In this document: piece after piece, positions 10,735 to 22,400 of the stretch
How the letters are laid out: every line of letters begins with the position of its first letter
Position numbering within the stretch: position 1 is the stretch's first letter
DNA from: Meconema thalassinum
Lineage: Eukaryota; Arthropoda; Insecta; Orthoptera; Tettigoniidae
Length of the DNA stretch: 64,000 nt
Direction: 5' to 3'
Assembly: GCA_946902985.2 (NCBI GenBank)
Contig: OX336397.1
Coordinates: 184,082,813 to 184,146,812 of the forward strand
Notes under the pieces: generated by a model
Told to the model about the DNA's origin: nothing
The model's database searches: none
Seen by the model: only the letters and a program-made list of their open reading frames with translations
Position numbers and translations under genes: made by a program

Positions 10735-11133
10735 CCCGAGAAACAAAGTATGAAAAATGTGCTGAACCAGATCGTACTTACTGGTGCTGATCTGTGCTAT
10801 CTAAATCTCAAACCAAGAAAGCTATTTTCTTAGATGTTTTCGTAGTATTCTCTGTGTTCTCTTTAAAACGACAATCAGGAGAACAAAAATGTTGTTGGTG
10901 TAACATTTCTCTGGTAGCAGTTTAAAAAAACTCCTCGAATAATAACTTATGGTGATTTATTATATTAATCCTAAAACAAGGTAAACATCTGATAAAATAT
11001 GCCAATGAGCTCCCTGATCCCAAAGAATATAACATCACACACAACAATGCCAACGACTCCCGACTCTGCTGCGGGCGCTGCCGTCCGTGGGCACTGGGTG
11101 AACCACTTTGAGTCCAGGGAGGATCACCGTACA
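10735..11133 (-). repeat. Candidate 5' LTR of BEL-2
   Basis: The terminal about 105 bp (11029-11133) are shared with 5388-5492. On the minus strand the end is TGTACGGTG, a TG start. The inner end and primer-binding site are uncertain; an LTR of 300-400 bp would leave only a short leader before the gag Met at 10729. The next base to the right, 11134, is already satellite sequence. Confidence 0.5.
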
Positions 11134-14100
11134 GGCGCCCCCTCCCCTGAATGGCTGGGCATCTTATAATCAGAGGGGGCCTAGCCAGGTTTCCATGAGG
11201 TGTGAGAGCTCATTGTGGTGCCCCCTCCCCTGTATGGCTGGGCATCTTATATTCAGAGGCGGCCCTAGCAAGGTTTCCATGAGGTGTGAGAGCTCATTGT
11301 GGTGCCCCCTCCCCTGTATGGCTGGGCATCTTATATTCAGAGGCGGCCCTAGCAAGGTTTCCATGAGGTGTGAGAGCTCATTGTGGTGCCCCCTCCCCTG
11401 TATGGCTGGGCATCTTATATTCAGTGCCCTAGCAAGGTTTCCAGGTGGTGCGAGAGCCCAATGTGGCGCCCCCTCCCCTGTATGGCTGGGCATCTTATAT
11501 TCAGAGCGGCCCCTAGCAAGGTTTCCAGGAGGTGTGAGAGCTCATTGTGGCGCCCCCTCCCCTGTATGGCTGGGCATCTTATATTCAGTGCCCTAGCAAG
11601 GTTTCCAGGTGGTGCGAGAGCTCGTTGTGGCGCCCCCTCCCCTGTATGGCTGGGCATCTTATATTCAGAGCGGGCCCTAGCAAGGTTTCCAGGAGGTGTG
11701 AGAGCTCATTGTGGCGCCCCCTCCCCTGTATGGCTGGGCATCCTATATTCAGAGAGGGCCCTAGCAAGGTTTCCAGGAGGTGTGAGAGCTCATTGTGGTG
11801 CCCCCTCCCCTGTATCGCTGGGCATCTTATATTCAGAGGGGACCTAGCAAGGTTTCCAGGAGGTGCGAGAGCTCATTGTGGTGCCCCCTCCCCTGTATGG
11901 CTGGGCATCTTATATTCAGAGGGGACCTAGCAAGGTTTCCAGGAGGTGCGAGAGCTCATTGTGGCGACCCCTCCCCTGTATGGCTGGGCATCTTATATTC
12001 AGAGGCGGCCCTAGCAAGGTTTCCAGGGGGTGCGAGAGCTCATTGTGGCGCCCCCTCCCCTGTATGGCTGGGCATCTTATATTCAGAGGCGGCCCTAGCA
12101 AGGTTTCCAGGAGGTGTGAGAGCCCAATGTGGCGCCCCCTCCCCTGTATGGCTGGGCATCTTCTATTCAGAGGCGGCCCTAGCAAGGTTTCCAGGTGGTG
12201 CGAGAGCTCATTGTGGTGCCCCCTCCCCTGTATGGCTGGGCATCTTATATTCAGAGGCGGCCCTAGCAAGGTTTCCAGGAGGTGCGAGAGCTCATTGTGG
12301 TGCCCCCTCCCCTGTATGGCTGGGCATCTTATATTCAGAGGCGGCCCTAGCAAGGTTTCCAGGGGGTGCGAGAGCTCATTGTGGTGCCCCCTCCCCTGTA
12401 TGGCTGGGCATCTTATATTCAGAGGCGGCCCTAGCAAGGTTTCCAGGTGGTGCGAGAGCTCATTGTGGTGCCCCCTCCCCTGTATGGCTGGGCATCTTAT
12501 ATTCAGAGGCAGCCCTAGCAAGGTTTCCAGGAGGTGCGAGAGCTCATTGTGGTGCCCCCTCCCCTGTATGGCTGGGCATCTTATATTCAGAGGGGACCTA
12601 GCAAGGTTTCCAGGGGGTGTGAGAGCTCATAGTGGTGCCCCCTCCCCTGTATGGCTGGGCATCTTATATTCAGAGGCGGCCCTAGCAAGGTTTCCAGGAG
12701 GTGTGAGAGCTCATTGTGGTGCCCCCTCCCCTGTATCGCTGGGCATCTTATATTCAGAGGCGGCCCTAGCAAGGTTTCCAGGTGGTGCAAGAGCTCATTG
12801 TGGCGCCCCCTCCCCTGTATGGCTGGGCATCTTATATTCAGAGGGGGCCCTAGCAAGGTTTCCAGGAGGTGCGAGAGCCCAATGTGGCGCCCCCTCCCCT
12901 GTATGGCTGGGCATCTTATATTCAGAGGGGGCCCTAGCAAGGTTTCCAGGTGGTGCAAGAGCTCATTGTGGTGCCTCCTCCCCTGTATCGCTGGGCATCT
13001 TATATTCAGTGCCCTAGCAAGGTTTCCAGGTGGTGCAAGAGCTCATTGTGGCGCCCCCTCCCCTGTATCGCTGGGCATCTTATATTCAGAGGCGGCCCTA
13101 GCAAGGTTTCCAGGTGGTGCAAGAGCTCATTGTGGCGCCCCCTCCCCTGTATCGCTGGGCATCTTATATTCAGAGGCGGCCCTAGCAAGGTTTCCATGTG
13201 GTGCAAGAGCTCATTGTGGCGCCCCCTCCCCTGTATGGCTGGGCATCTTATATTCAGAGGGGACCTAGCAAGGTTTCCAGGAGGTGCGAGAGCCCAATGT
13301 GGCGCCCCCTCCCCTGTATCGCTGGGCATCTTATATTCAGAGGGGGCCCTAGCAAGGTTTCCAGGTGGTGCAAGAGCTCATTGTGGCGCCCCCTCCCCTG
13401 TATCGCTGGGCATCTTATATTCAGAGGCGGCCCTAGCAAGGTTTCCAGGTGGTGCAAGAGCTCATTGTGGCGCCCCCTCCCCTGTATGGCTGGGCATCTT
13501 ATATTCAGAGGGGGCCCTAGCAAGGTTTCCAGGGGGTGTGAGAGCTCATTGTGGTGCCCCCTCCCCTGTATGGCTGGGCATCTTATATTCAGAGGGGGCC
13601 CTAGCAAGGTTTCCAGGAGGTGCGAGAGCCCAATGTGGCGCCCCCTCCCCTGTATGGCTGGGCATCTTATATTCAGAGGGGGCCCTAGCAAGGTTTCCAG
13701 GGGGTGTGAGAGCTCATTGTGGCGCCCCCTCCCCTGTATGGCTGGGCATCTTATATTCAGAGGGGGCCCTAGCAAGGTTCCCAGGTGGTGTGAGAGCTCA
13801 TTGTGGTGCCCCCTCCCCTGTATGGCTGGGCATCTTATATTCAGAGGGGGCCCTAGCAAGGTTTCCAGGGGGTGTGAGAGCTCATTGTGGTGCCCCCTCC
13901 CCTGTCTGGCTGGGCATCTTATATTCAGAGGGGCCCTAGCAAGGTTCCCAGGTGGTGTGAGAGCTCATTGTGGTGCCCCCTCCCCTGTATGGCTGGGCAT
14001 CTTATATTCAGAGGGGGCCCTAGCAAGGTTCCCAGGTGGTGCAAGAGCTCATTGTGGCGCCCCCTCCCCTGTATGGCTGGGCATCTTATATTCAGAGGGG

Positions 14101-16499
14101 GCCCTAGCAAGGTTCCCAGGTGGTGTGAGAGCTCATTGTGGTGCCCCCTCCCCTGTATGGCTGGGCATCTTATATTCACAGGGGGCCCTAGCAAGGTTTC
14201 CAGGGGGTGTGAGAGCTCATTGTGGTGCCCCCTCCCCTGTATGGCTGGGCATCTTATATTCAGAGGGGGCCCTAGCAAGGTTTCCAGGAGGTGCGAGAGC
14301 CCAATGTGGCGCCCCCTCCCCTGTATGGCTGGGCATCTTATATTCAGAGGGGGCCCTAGCAAGGTTTCCAGGGGGTGTGAGAGCTCATTGTGGCGCCCCC
14401 TCCCCTGTATGGCTGGGCATCTTATATTCAGAGGCGGCCCTAGCAAGGTTTCCAGGAGGTGTGGGAGCTCATTGTGGTGCCCCCTCCCCTGTATGGCTGG
14501 GCATCTTATATTCAGAGGGGGCCCTAGCAAGGTTTCCAGGGGGTGTGAGAGCTCATTGTGGCGCCCCCTCCCCTGTATGGCTGGGCATCTTATATTCAGA
14601 GGGGGCCCTAGCAAGGTTCCCAGGTGGTGTGAGAGCTCATTGTGGTGCCCCCTCCGCTGTATGGCTGGGCATCTTATATTCAGAGCGGGCCCTAGCAAGG
14701 TTTCCAGGGGGTGTGAGAGCTCATTGTGGTGCCCCCTCCCCTGTATGGATGGGCATCTTATATTCAGAGGGGACCCTAGCAAGGTTTCCAGGAGGTGCGA
14801 GAGCTCATTGTGGCGCCCCCTCCCCTGTATGGCTGGGCATCTTATATTCAGAGCGGGCCCTAGCAAGGTTTCCAGGAGGTGCGAGAGCTCATTGTGGCGC
14901 CCCCTCCCCTGTATGGCTGGGCATCTTATATTCAGAGGCGGCCCTAGCAAGGTTTCCAGGGGGTGTGAGAGCTCATTGTGGTGCCCCCTCCCCTGTATGG
15001 CTGGGCATCTTATATTCAGAGGGGACCTAGCAAGGCTTCCAGGGGGTGCAAGAGCCCAATGTGGCGCCCCCTCCCCTGTATGGCTGGGCATCTTATATTC
15101 AGAGGCGGCCCTAGCAAGGTTTCCAGGGGGTGCAAGAGCCCAATGTGGCGCCCCCTCCCCTGTATGGCTAGGCATCTTATATTCAGAGGAGGCCCTAGCA
15201 AGGTTTCCAGGTGGTGTGAGAGCTCATTGTGGTGCCCCCTCCCCTGTATGGCTGGGCATCTTATATTCAGAGCGGGCCCTAGCAAGGTTTCCAGGAGGTG
15301 CGAGAGCTCATTGTGGCGCCCCCTCCCCTGTATGGCTGGGGATCTTATATTCAGAGCGGTCCCTAGCAAGGTTTCCAGGAGGTGCGAGAGCTCATTGTGG
15401 CGCCCCCTCCCCTGTATGGCTGGGCATCTTATATTTAGAGGCGGCCCTAGCAAGGTTTCCAGGGGGTGTGAGAGCTCATTGTGGTGCCCCCTCCCCTGTA
15501 TGGCTGGGCATCTTATATTCAGAGGGGACCTAGCAAGGTTTCCAGGGGGTGTGAGAGCTCATTGTGGCGCCCCCTCCCCTGTATGGCTGGGCATCTTATA
15601 TTCAGAGGGGACCTAGCAAGGTTTCCAGGGGGTGTGAGAGCTCATTGTGGGGCCGCTCCCCTGTATGGCTGGGCATCTTATATTCAGAGGGGACCTAGCA
15701 AGGTTTCCAGGGGGTGCGAGAGCTCATTGTGGTGCCCCCTCCCCTGTATGGCTGGGCATCTTATATTCAGAGGCGGCCCTAGCAAGGTTTCCAGGGGGTG
15801 CGAGAGCTCATTGTGGTGCCCCCTCCCCTGTATGGCTGGGCATCTTATATTCAGAGGCGGCCCTAGCAAGGTTTCCAGGGGGTGCAAGAGCCCAATGTGG
15901 CGCCCCCTCCCCTGTATGGCTGGGCATCTTATATTCAGAGGGGGCCCTAGCAAGGTTTCCAGGAGGTGTGAGAGCTCATTGTGGTGCCCCCTCCCCTGTA
16001 TGGCTGGGCATCTTATATTCAGAGGGGACCTAGCAAGGTTTCCAGGGGGTGCAAGAGCCCAATGTGGCGCCCCCTCCCCTGTATGGCTGGGCATCTTATA
16101 TTCAGAAGGGGCCCTAGCAAGGTTTCCAGGGGGTGCGAGAGCTCATTGTGGGGCCGCTCCCCTGTATGGCTGGGCATCTTATATTCAGAGGGGGCCCTAG
16201 CAAGGTTTCCAGGGGGTGCAAGAGCCCAATGTGGCGCCCCCTCCCCTGTATGGCTGGGCATCTTATATTCAGAGGCGGCCCTAGCAAGGTTTCCAGGGGG
16301 TGTGATAGCTCATTGTGGTGCCCCCTCCCCTGTATGGCTTGGCATCTTATATTCAGAGGGGGCCCTAGCAAGGTTTCCAGGAGGTGTGAGAGCTCATTGT
16401 GGTGCCCCCTCCCCTGTATGGCTGGGCATCTTATATTCAGAGGGGGCCCTAGCAAGGTTTCCAGGAGGTGTGAGAGCTCATTGTGGTGCCCCCTCCCCT

Positions 16500-19400
16500 G
16501 TATGGCTGGGCATCTTATATTCAGAGGCGGCCCTAGCAAGGTTTCCATGAGGTGTGAGAGCTCATTGTGGTGCCCCCTCCCCTGTATGGCTGGGCATCTT
16601 ATATTCAGAGGCGGCCCTAGCAAGGTTTCCATTAGGTGTGAGAGCTCATTGTGGTGCCCCCTCCCCTGTATGGCTGGGCATCTTATATTCAGAGGCGGCC
16701 CTAGCAAGGTTTCCAGGGGGTGTGAGAGCTCATTGTGGTGCCCCCTCCCCTGTATGGCTGGGCATCTTATATTCAGAGGCGGCCCTAGCAAGGTTTCCAG
16801 GAGGTGTGAGAGCCCAATGTGGCGCCCCCTCCCCTGTATGGCTGGGCATCTTATATTCAGAGGCGGCCCTAGCAAGGTTTCCAGGGGGTGTGAGAGCTCA
16901 TTGTGGTGCCCCCTCCCCTGTATGGCTGGGCATCTTATATTCAGAGGCGGCCCTAGCAAGGTTTCCAGGAGGTGTGAGAGCTCATTGTGGTGCCCCCTCC
17001 CCTGTATGGCTGGGCATCTTATATTCAGAGCGGGCCCTAGCAAGGTTTCCAGGGGGTGTGAGAGCTCATTGTGGTGCCCCCTCCCCTGTATGGCTGGGCA
17101 TCTTATATTCAGAGGGGACCCTAGCAAGGTTTCCAGGAGGTGCGAGAGCTCATTGTGGCGCCCCCTCCCCTGTATGGCTGGGCATCTTATATTCAGAGCG
17201 GGCCCTAGCAAGGTTTCCAGGAGGTGCGAGAGCTCATTGTGGCGCCCCCTCCCCTGTATGGCTGGGCATCTTATATTCAGAGGCGGCCCTAGCAAGGTTT
17301 CCAGGGGGTGCGAGAGCTCATTGTGGCGCCCCCTCCCCTGTATGGCTGGGCATCTTATATTCAGAGCGGGCCCTAGCAAGGTTTCCAGGGGGTGTGAGAG
17401 CTCATTGTGGCGCCCCCTCCCCTGTATGGCTGGGCATCTTATATTCAGAGCGGGCCCTAGCAAGGTTTCCAGGGGGTGTGAGAGCTCATTGTGGTGCCCC
17501 CTCCCCTGTATGGCTGGGCATCTTATATTCAGAGCGGGCCCTAGCAAGGTTTCCAGGAGGTGCGAGAGCTCATTGTGGCGCCCCCTCCCCTGTATGGCTG
17601 GGCATCTTATATTCAGAGGCGGCCCTAGCAAGGTTTCCAGGGGGTGTGAGAGCTCATTGTGGTGCCCCCTCCCCTGTATGGCTGGGCATCTTATATTCAG
17701 AGGGGGCCCTAGCAAGGTTTCCAGGGGGTGCAAAAGCCCAATGTGGTGCCCCCTCCCCTGTATGGCTGGGCATCTTATATTCAGAGGGGGCCCTAGCAAG
17801 GTTTCCAGGGGGTGCAAGAGCCCAATGTGGCGCCCCCTCCCCTGTATGGCTGGGCATCTTATATTCAGAGGGGACCCTAGCAAGGTTTCCAGGAGGTGTG
17901 AGAGCTCATTGTGGTGCCCCCTCCCCTGTATGGCTGGGCATCTTATATTCAGAGGCGGCCCTAGCAAGGTTTCCATGAGGTGTGAGAGCTCATTGTGGTG
18001 CCCCCTCCCCTGTATGGCTGGGCATCTTATATTCAGAGGCGGCCCTAGCAAGGTTTCCATGAGGTGTGAGAGCTCATTGTGGTGCCCCCTCCCCTGTATG
18101 GCTGGGCATCTTATATTCAGAGGCGGCCCTAGCAAGGTTTCCAGGGGGTGTGAGAGCTCATTGTGGTGCCCCCTCCCCTGTATGGCTGGGCATCTTATAT
18201 TCAGAGGCGGCCCTAGCAAGGTTTCCAGGAGGTGTGAGAGCTCATTGTGGTGCCCCCTCCCCTGTATGGCTGGGCATCTTATATTCAGAGGCGGCCCTAG
18301 CAAGGTTTCCATGAGGTGTGAGAGCTCATTGTGGTGCCCCCTCCCCTGTATGGCTGGGCATCTTATATTCAGGGAGGGCCCTAGCAAGGTTTCCAGGGGG
18401 TGCAAGAGCCCAATGTGGCGCCCCCTCCCCTGTATGGCTGGGCATCTTATATTCAGAGGCGGCCCTAGCAAGGTTTCCATGAGGTGTGAGAGCTCATTGT
18501 GGTGCCCCCTCCCCTGTATGGCTGGGCATCTTATATTCAGAGGCGGCCCTAGCAAGGTTTCCATGAGGAGTGAGAGCTCATTGTGGTGCCCCCTCCCCTG
18601 TATGGCTGGGCATCTTATATTCAGAGGGGGCCCTAGCAAGGTTTCCAGGGGGTGCAAGAGCCCAATGTGGCGCCCCCTCCCCTGTATGGCTGGGCATCTT
18701 ATATTCAGAGGGGGCCCTAGCAAGGTTTCCAGGAGGTGTGAGAGCTCATTGTGGTGCCCCCTCCCCTGTATGGCTGGGCATCTTATATTCAGAGGCGGCC
18801 CTAGCAAGGTTTCCATGAGGTGTGAGAGCTCATTGTGGTGCCCCCCTCCCCTGTATGGCTGGGCATCTTATATTCAGAGGCGGCCCTAGCAAGGTTTCCA
18901 TGAGGTGTGAGAGCTCATTGTGGTGCCCCCTCCCCTGTATGGCTGGGCATCTTATATTCAGAGGCGGCCCTAGCAAGGTTTCCAGGGGGTGTGAGAGCTC
19001 ATTGTGGCGCCCCCTCCCCTGTATGGCTGGGCATCTTATATTCAGAGGCGGCCCTAGCAAGGTTTCCAGGGGGTGTGAGAGCTCATTGTGGTGCCCCCTC
19101 CCCTGTATGGCTGGGCATCTTATATTCAGAGGCGGCCCTAGCAAGGTTTCCAGGGGGTGTGAGAGCTCATTGTGGTGCCCCCTCCCCTGTATGGCTGGGC
19201 ATCTTATATTCAGAGGCGGCCCTAGCAAGGTTTCCATGAGGTGTGAGAGCTCATTGTGGTGCCCCCTCCCCTGTATGGCTGGGCATCTTATATTCAGAGG
19301 CGGCCCTAGCAAGGTTTCCAGGGGGTGTGAGAGCCCATTGTGGCGCCCCCTCCCCTGTATGGCTGGGCATCTTATATTCAGAGGGGACCTAGCAAGGTTT

Positions 19401-22400
19401 CCAGGGGGTGCAAGAGCCCAATGTGGCGCCCCCTCCCCTGTATGGCTGGGCATCTTATATTCAGAGGAGACCTAGCAAGGTTTCCAGGGGGTGCAAGAGC
19501 CCAATGTGGCGCCCCCTCCCCTGTATGGCTGGGCATCTTATATTCAGAGGGGGCCCTAGCAAGGTTTCCAGGAGGTGTGAGAGCTCATTGTGGTGCCCCC
19601 TCCCCTGTATGGCTGGGCATCTTATATTCAGAGGCGGCCCTAGCAAGGTTTCCATGAGGTGTGAGAGCTCATTGTGGTGCCCCCTCCCCTGTATGGCTGG
19701 GCATCTTATATTCAGAGGCGGCCCTAGCAAGGTTTCCATGAGGTGTGAGAGCTCATTGTGGCGCCCCCTCCCCTGTATGGCTGGGCATCTTATATTCAGA
19801 GGCGGCCCTAGCAAGGTTTCCAGGGGGTGTGAGAGCTCATTGTGGTGCCCCCTCCCCTGTATGGCTGGGCATCTTATATTCAGAGGCGGCCCTAGCAAGT
19901 TTTCCAGGGGGTGTGAGAGCTCATTGTGGTGCCCCCTCCCCTGTATGGCTGGGCATCTTATATTCAGAGGCGGCCCTAGCAAGGTTTCCAGGAGGTGTGA
20001 GAGCCCAATGTGGCGCCCCCTCCCCTGTATCGCTGGGCATCTTATATTCAGAGCGGGCCCTAGCAAGGTTTCCAGGGGGTGTGAGAGCTCATTGTGGTGC
20101 CCCCTCCCCTGTATGGCTGGGCATCTTATATTCAGAGGGGACCCTAGCAAGGTTTCCAGGAGGTGCGAGAGCTCATTGTGGCGCCCCCTCCCCTGTATGG
20201 CTGGGCATCTTATATTCAGAGCGGGCCCTAGCAAGGTTTCCAGGAGGTACGAGAGCTCATTGTTGCGCCCCCTCCCCTGTATGGCTGGGCATCTTATATT
20301 CAGAGGCGGCCCTAGCAAGGTTTCCAGGGGGTGTGAGAGCTCATTGTGGTGCCCCCTCCCCTGTATGGCTGGGCATCTTATATTCAGAGGCGGCCCTAGC
20401 AAGGTTTCCAGGAGGTGCGAGAGCTCATTGTGGCGCCCCCTCCCCTGTATGGCTGGGCATCTTATATTCAGTGCCCTAGCAAGGTTTCCAGGGGGTGCGA
20501 GAGCTCATTGTGGCGCCCCCTCCCCTGTATGGCTGGGCATCTTATATTCAGAGCGGGCCCTAGCAAGGTTTCCAGGGGGTGTGAGAGCTCATTGTGGCGC
20601 CCCCTCCCCTGTATGGCTGGGCATCTTATATTAAGAGCGGGCCCTAGCAAGGTTTCCAGGAGGTGCGAGAGCTCATTGTGGCGCCCCCTCCCCTGTATGG
20701 CTGGGCATCTTATATTCAGAGGCGGCCCTAGCAAGGTTTCCAGCGGGTGTGAGAGCTCATTGTGGTGCCCCCTCCCCTGTATGGCTGGGCATCTTATATT
20801 CAGAGGCGGCCCTAGCAAGGTTTCCAGCGGGTGTGAGAGCCCAATGTGGTGCCCCCTCCCCTGTATGGCTGGGCATCTTATATTCAGAGGCGGCCCTAGC
20901 AAGGTTTCCAGGGGGTGTGAGAGCTCATTGTGGTGCCCTCTCCCCTGTATGGCTGGGCATCTTATATTCAGAGGGGACCTAGCAAGGTTTCCAGGGGGTG
21001 CAAGAGCCCAATGTGGCGCCCCCTCCCCTGTATGGCTGGGCATCTTATATTCAGAGGGGACCTAGCAAGGTTTCCAGGAGGTGTGAGAGCTCATTGTGGT
21101 GCCCCCTCCCCTGTATGGCTGGGCATCTTATATTCAGAGGGGGACCTAGCAAGGTTTCCAGGGGGTGCAAGAGCCCAATGTGGCGCCCCCTCCCCTGTAT
21201 GGCTGGGCATCTTATATTCAGAGGGGGCCCTAGCAAGGTTTCCAGGGGGTGCAAGAGCCCAATGTGGCGCCCCCTCCCCTGTATGGCTGGGCATCTTATA
21301 TTCAGAGGGGACCTAGCAAGGTTTCCAGGGGGTGCAAGAGCCCAATGTGGCGCCCCCTCCCCTGTATGGCTGGGCATCTTATATTCAGAGGGGGCCCTAG
21401 CAAGGTTTCCAGGAGGTGTGAGAGCTCATTGTGGTGCCCCCTTCCCTGTATGGCTGGGCATCTTATATTCAGAGGCGGCCCTAGCAAGGTTTCCATGAGG
21501 TGTGAGAGCTCATTGTGGTGCCCCCTCCCCTGTATGGCTGGGCATCTTATATTCAGAGGCGGCCCTAGCAAGGTTACCATGAGGTGTGAGAGCTCATTGT
21601 GGTGCCCCCTCCCCTGTATGGCTGGGCATCTTATATTCAGAGGCGGACCTAGCAAGGTTTCCAGGGGGTGTGAGAGCTCATTGTGGTGCCCCCTCCCCTG
21701 TATGGCTGGGCATCTTATATTCAGAGGGGGCCTAGCAAGGTTTCCAGGTGGTGCAAGAGCCCAATGTGGCGCCCCCTCCCCTGTATGGCTGGGCATCTTA
21801 TATTCAGAGGGGGCCCTAGCAAGGTTTCCAGGGGGTGTGAGAGCTCATTGTGGTGCCCCCTCCCCTGTATGGCTGGGCATCTTATATTCAGAGGGGGCCT
21901 AGCAAGGTTTCCAGGTGGTGCAAGAGCCCAATGTGGCGCCCCCTCCCCTGTATGGCTGGGCATCTTATATTCAGAGGGGGCCCTAGCAAGGTTTCCAGGT
22001 GGTGCAAGAGCTCATTGTGGTGCCCCCTCCCCTGTATGGCTGGGCATCTTATATTCAGAGGCGGCCCTAGCAAGGTTTCCAGGGGGTGTGAGAGCTCATT
22101 GTAGTGCCCCCTCCCCTGTATGGCTGGGCATCTTATATTCAGAGGCGGCCCTAGCAAGGTTTCCATGAGGTGTGAGAGCTCATTGTGGTGCCCCCTCCCC
22201 TGTATGGCTGGGCATCTTATATTCAGAGGCGGCCCTAGCAAGGTTTCCAGGGGGTATGAGAGCTCATTGTGGTGCCCCCTCCCCTGTATGGCTGGGCATC
22301 TTATATTCAGAGGCGGCCCTAGCAAGGTTTCCATGAGGTGTGAGAGCTCATTGTGGTGCCCCCTCCCCTGTATGGCTGGGCATCTTATATTCAGAGGCGG
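16500..22400. repeat. Satellite subdomain rich in 'CATGAGG' units
   Basis: Within the array, units with TTTCCATGAGGTGTGAG (instead of CCAGGGGG or CCAGGAGG) are concentrated at about 16545-19740 and 21490-22330, and are rare elsewhere. The CATGAG variant also adds a Met codon in one frame. This marks a locally homogenised block. Confidence 0.7.

Larger units (their letters stand above)
5325..11133 (-). mobile_element. BEL/Pao LTR retrotransposon (BEL-2), degenerate, minus strand
   Basis: Reading leftwards from 11133, the order is a candidate 5' LTR, a gag-like region with a zinc knuckle, aspartic protease, RT, RNase H, integrase with DUF5641-type C-terminus, then a candidate 3' LTR. The proteins differ strongly from BEL-1, so this is a separate lineage. 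The reading frame is broken many times. The 5' LTR edge touches the 84-bp satellite with no spacer. No target duplication can be recognised because the two flanks are unrelated (satellite versus unique DNA). Confidence 0.8.

Noticed and set aside
16114..18889. Open frames of about 900 codons on both strands of the satellite, suggesting a repetitive protein
   Set aside because: The repeat unit is 84 bp (28 codons), so any stop-free frame stays open in every unit. Frames are open on both strands and break wherever an 83- or 80-bp unit occurs; no start, splice or codon-use signal supports coding.
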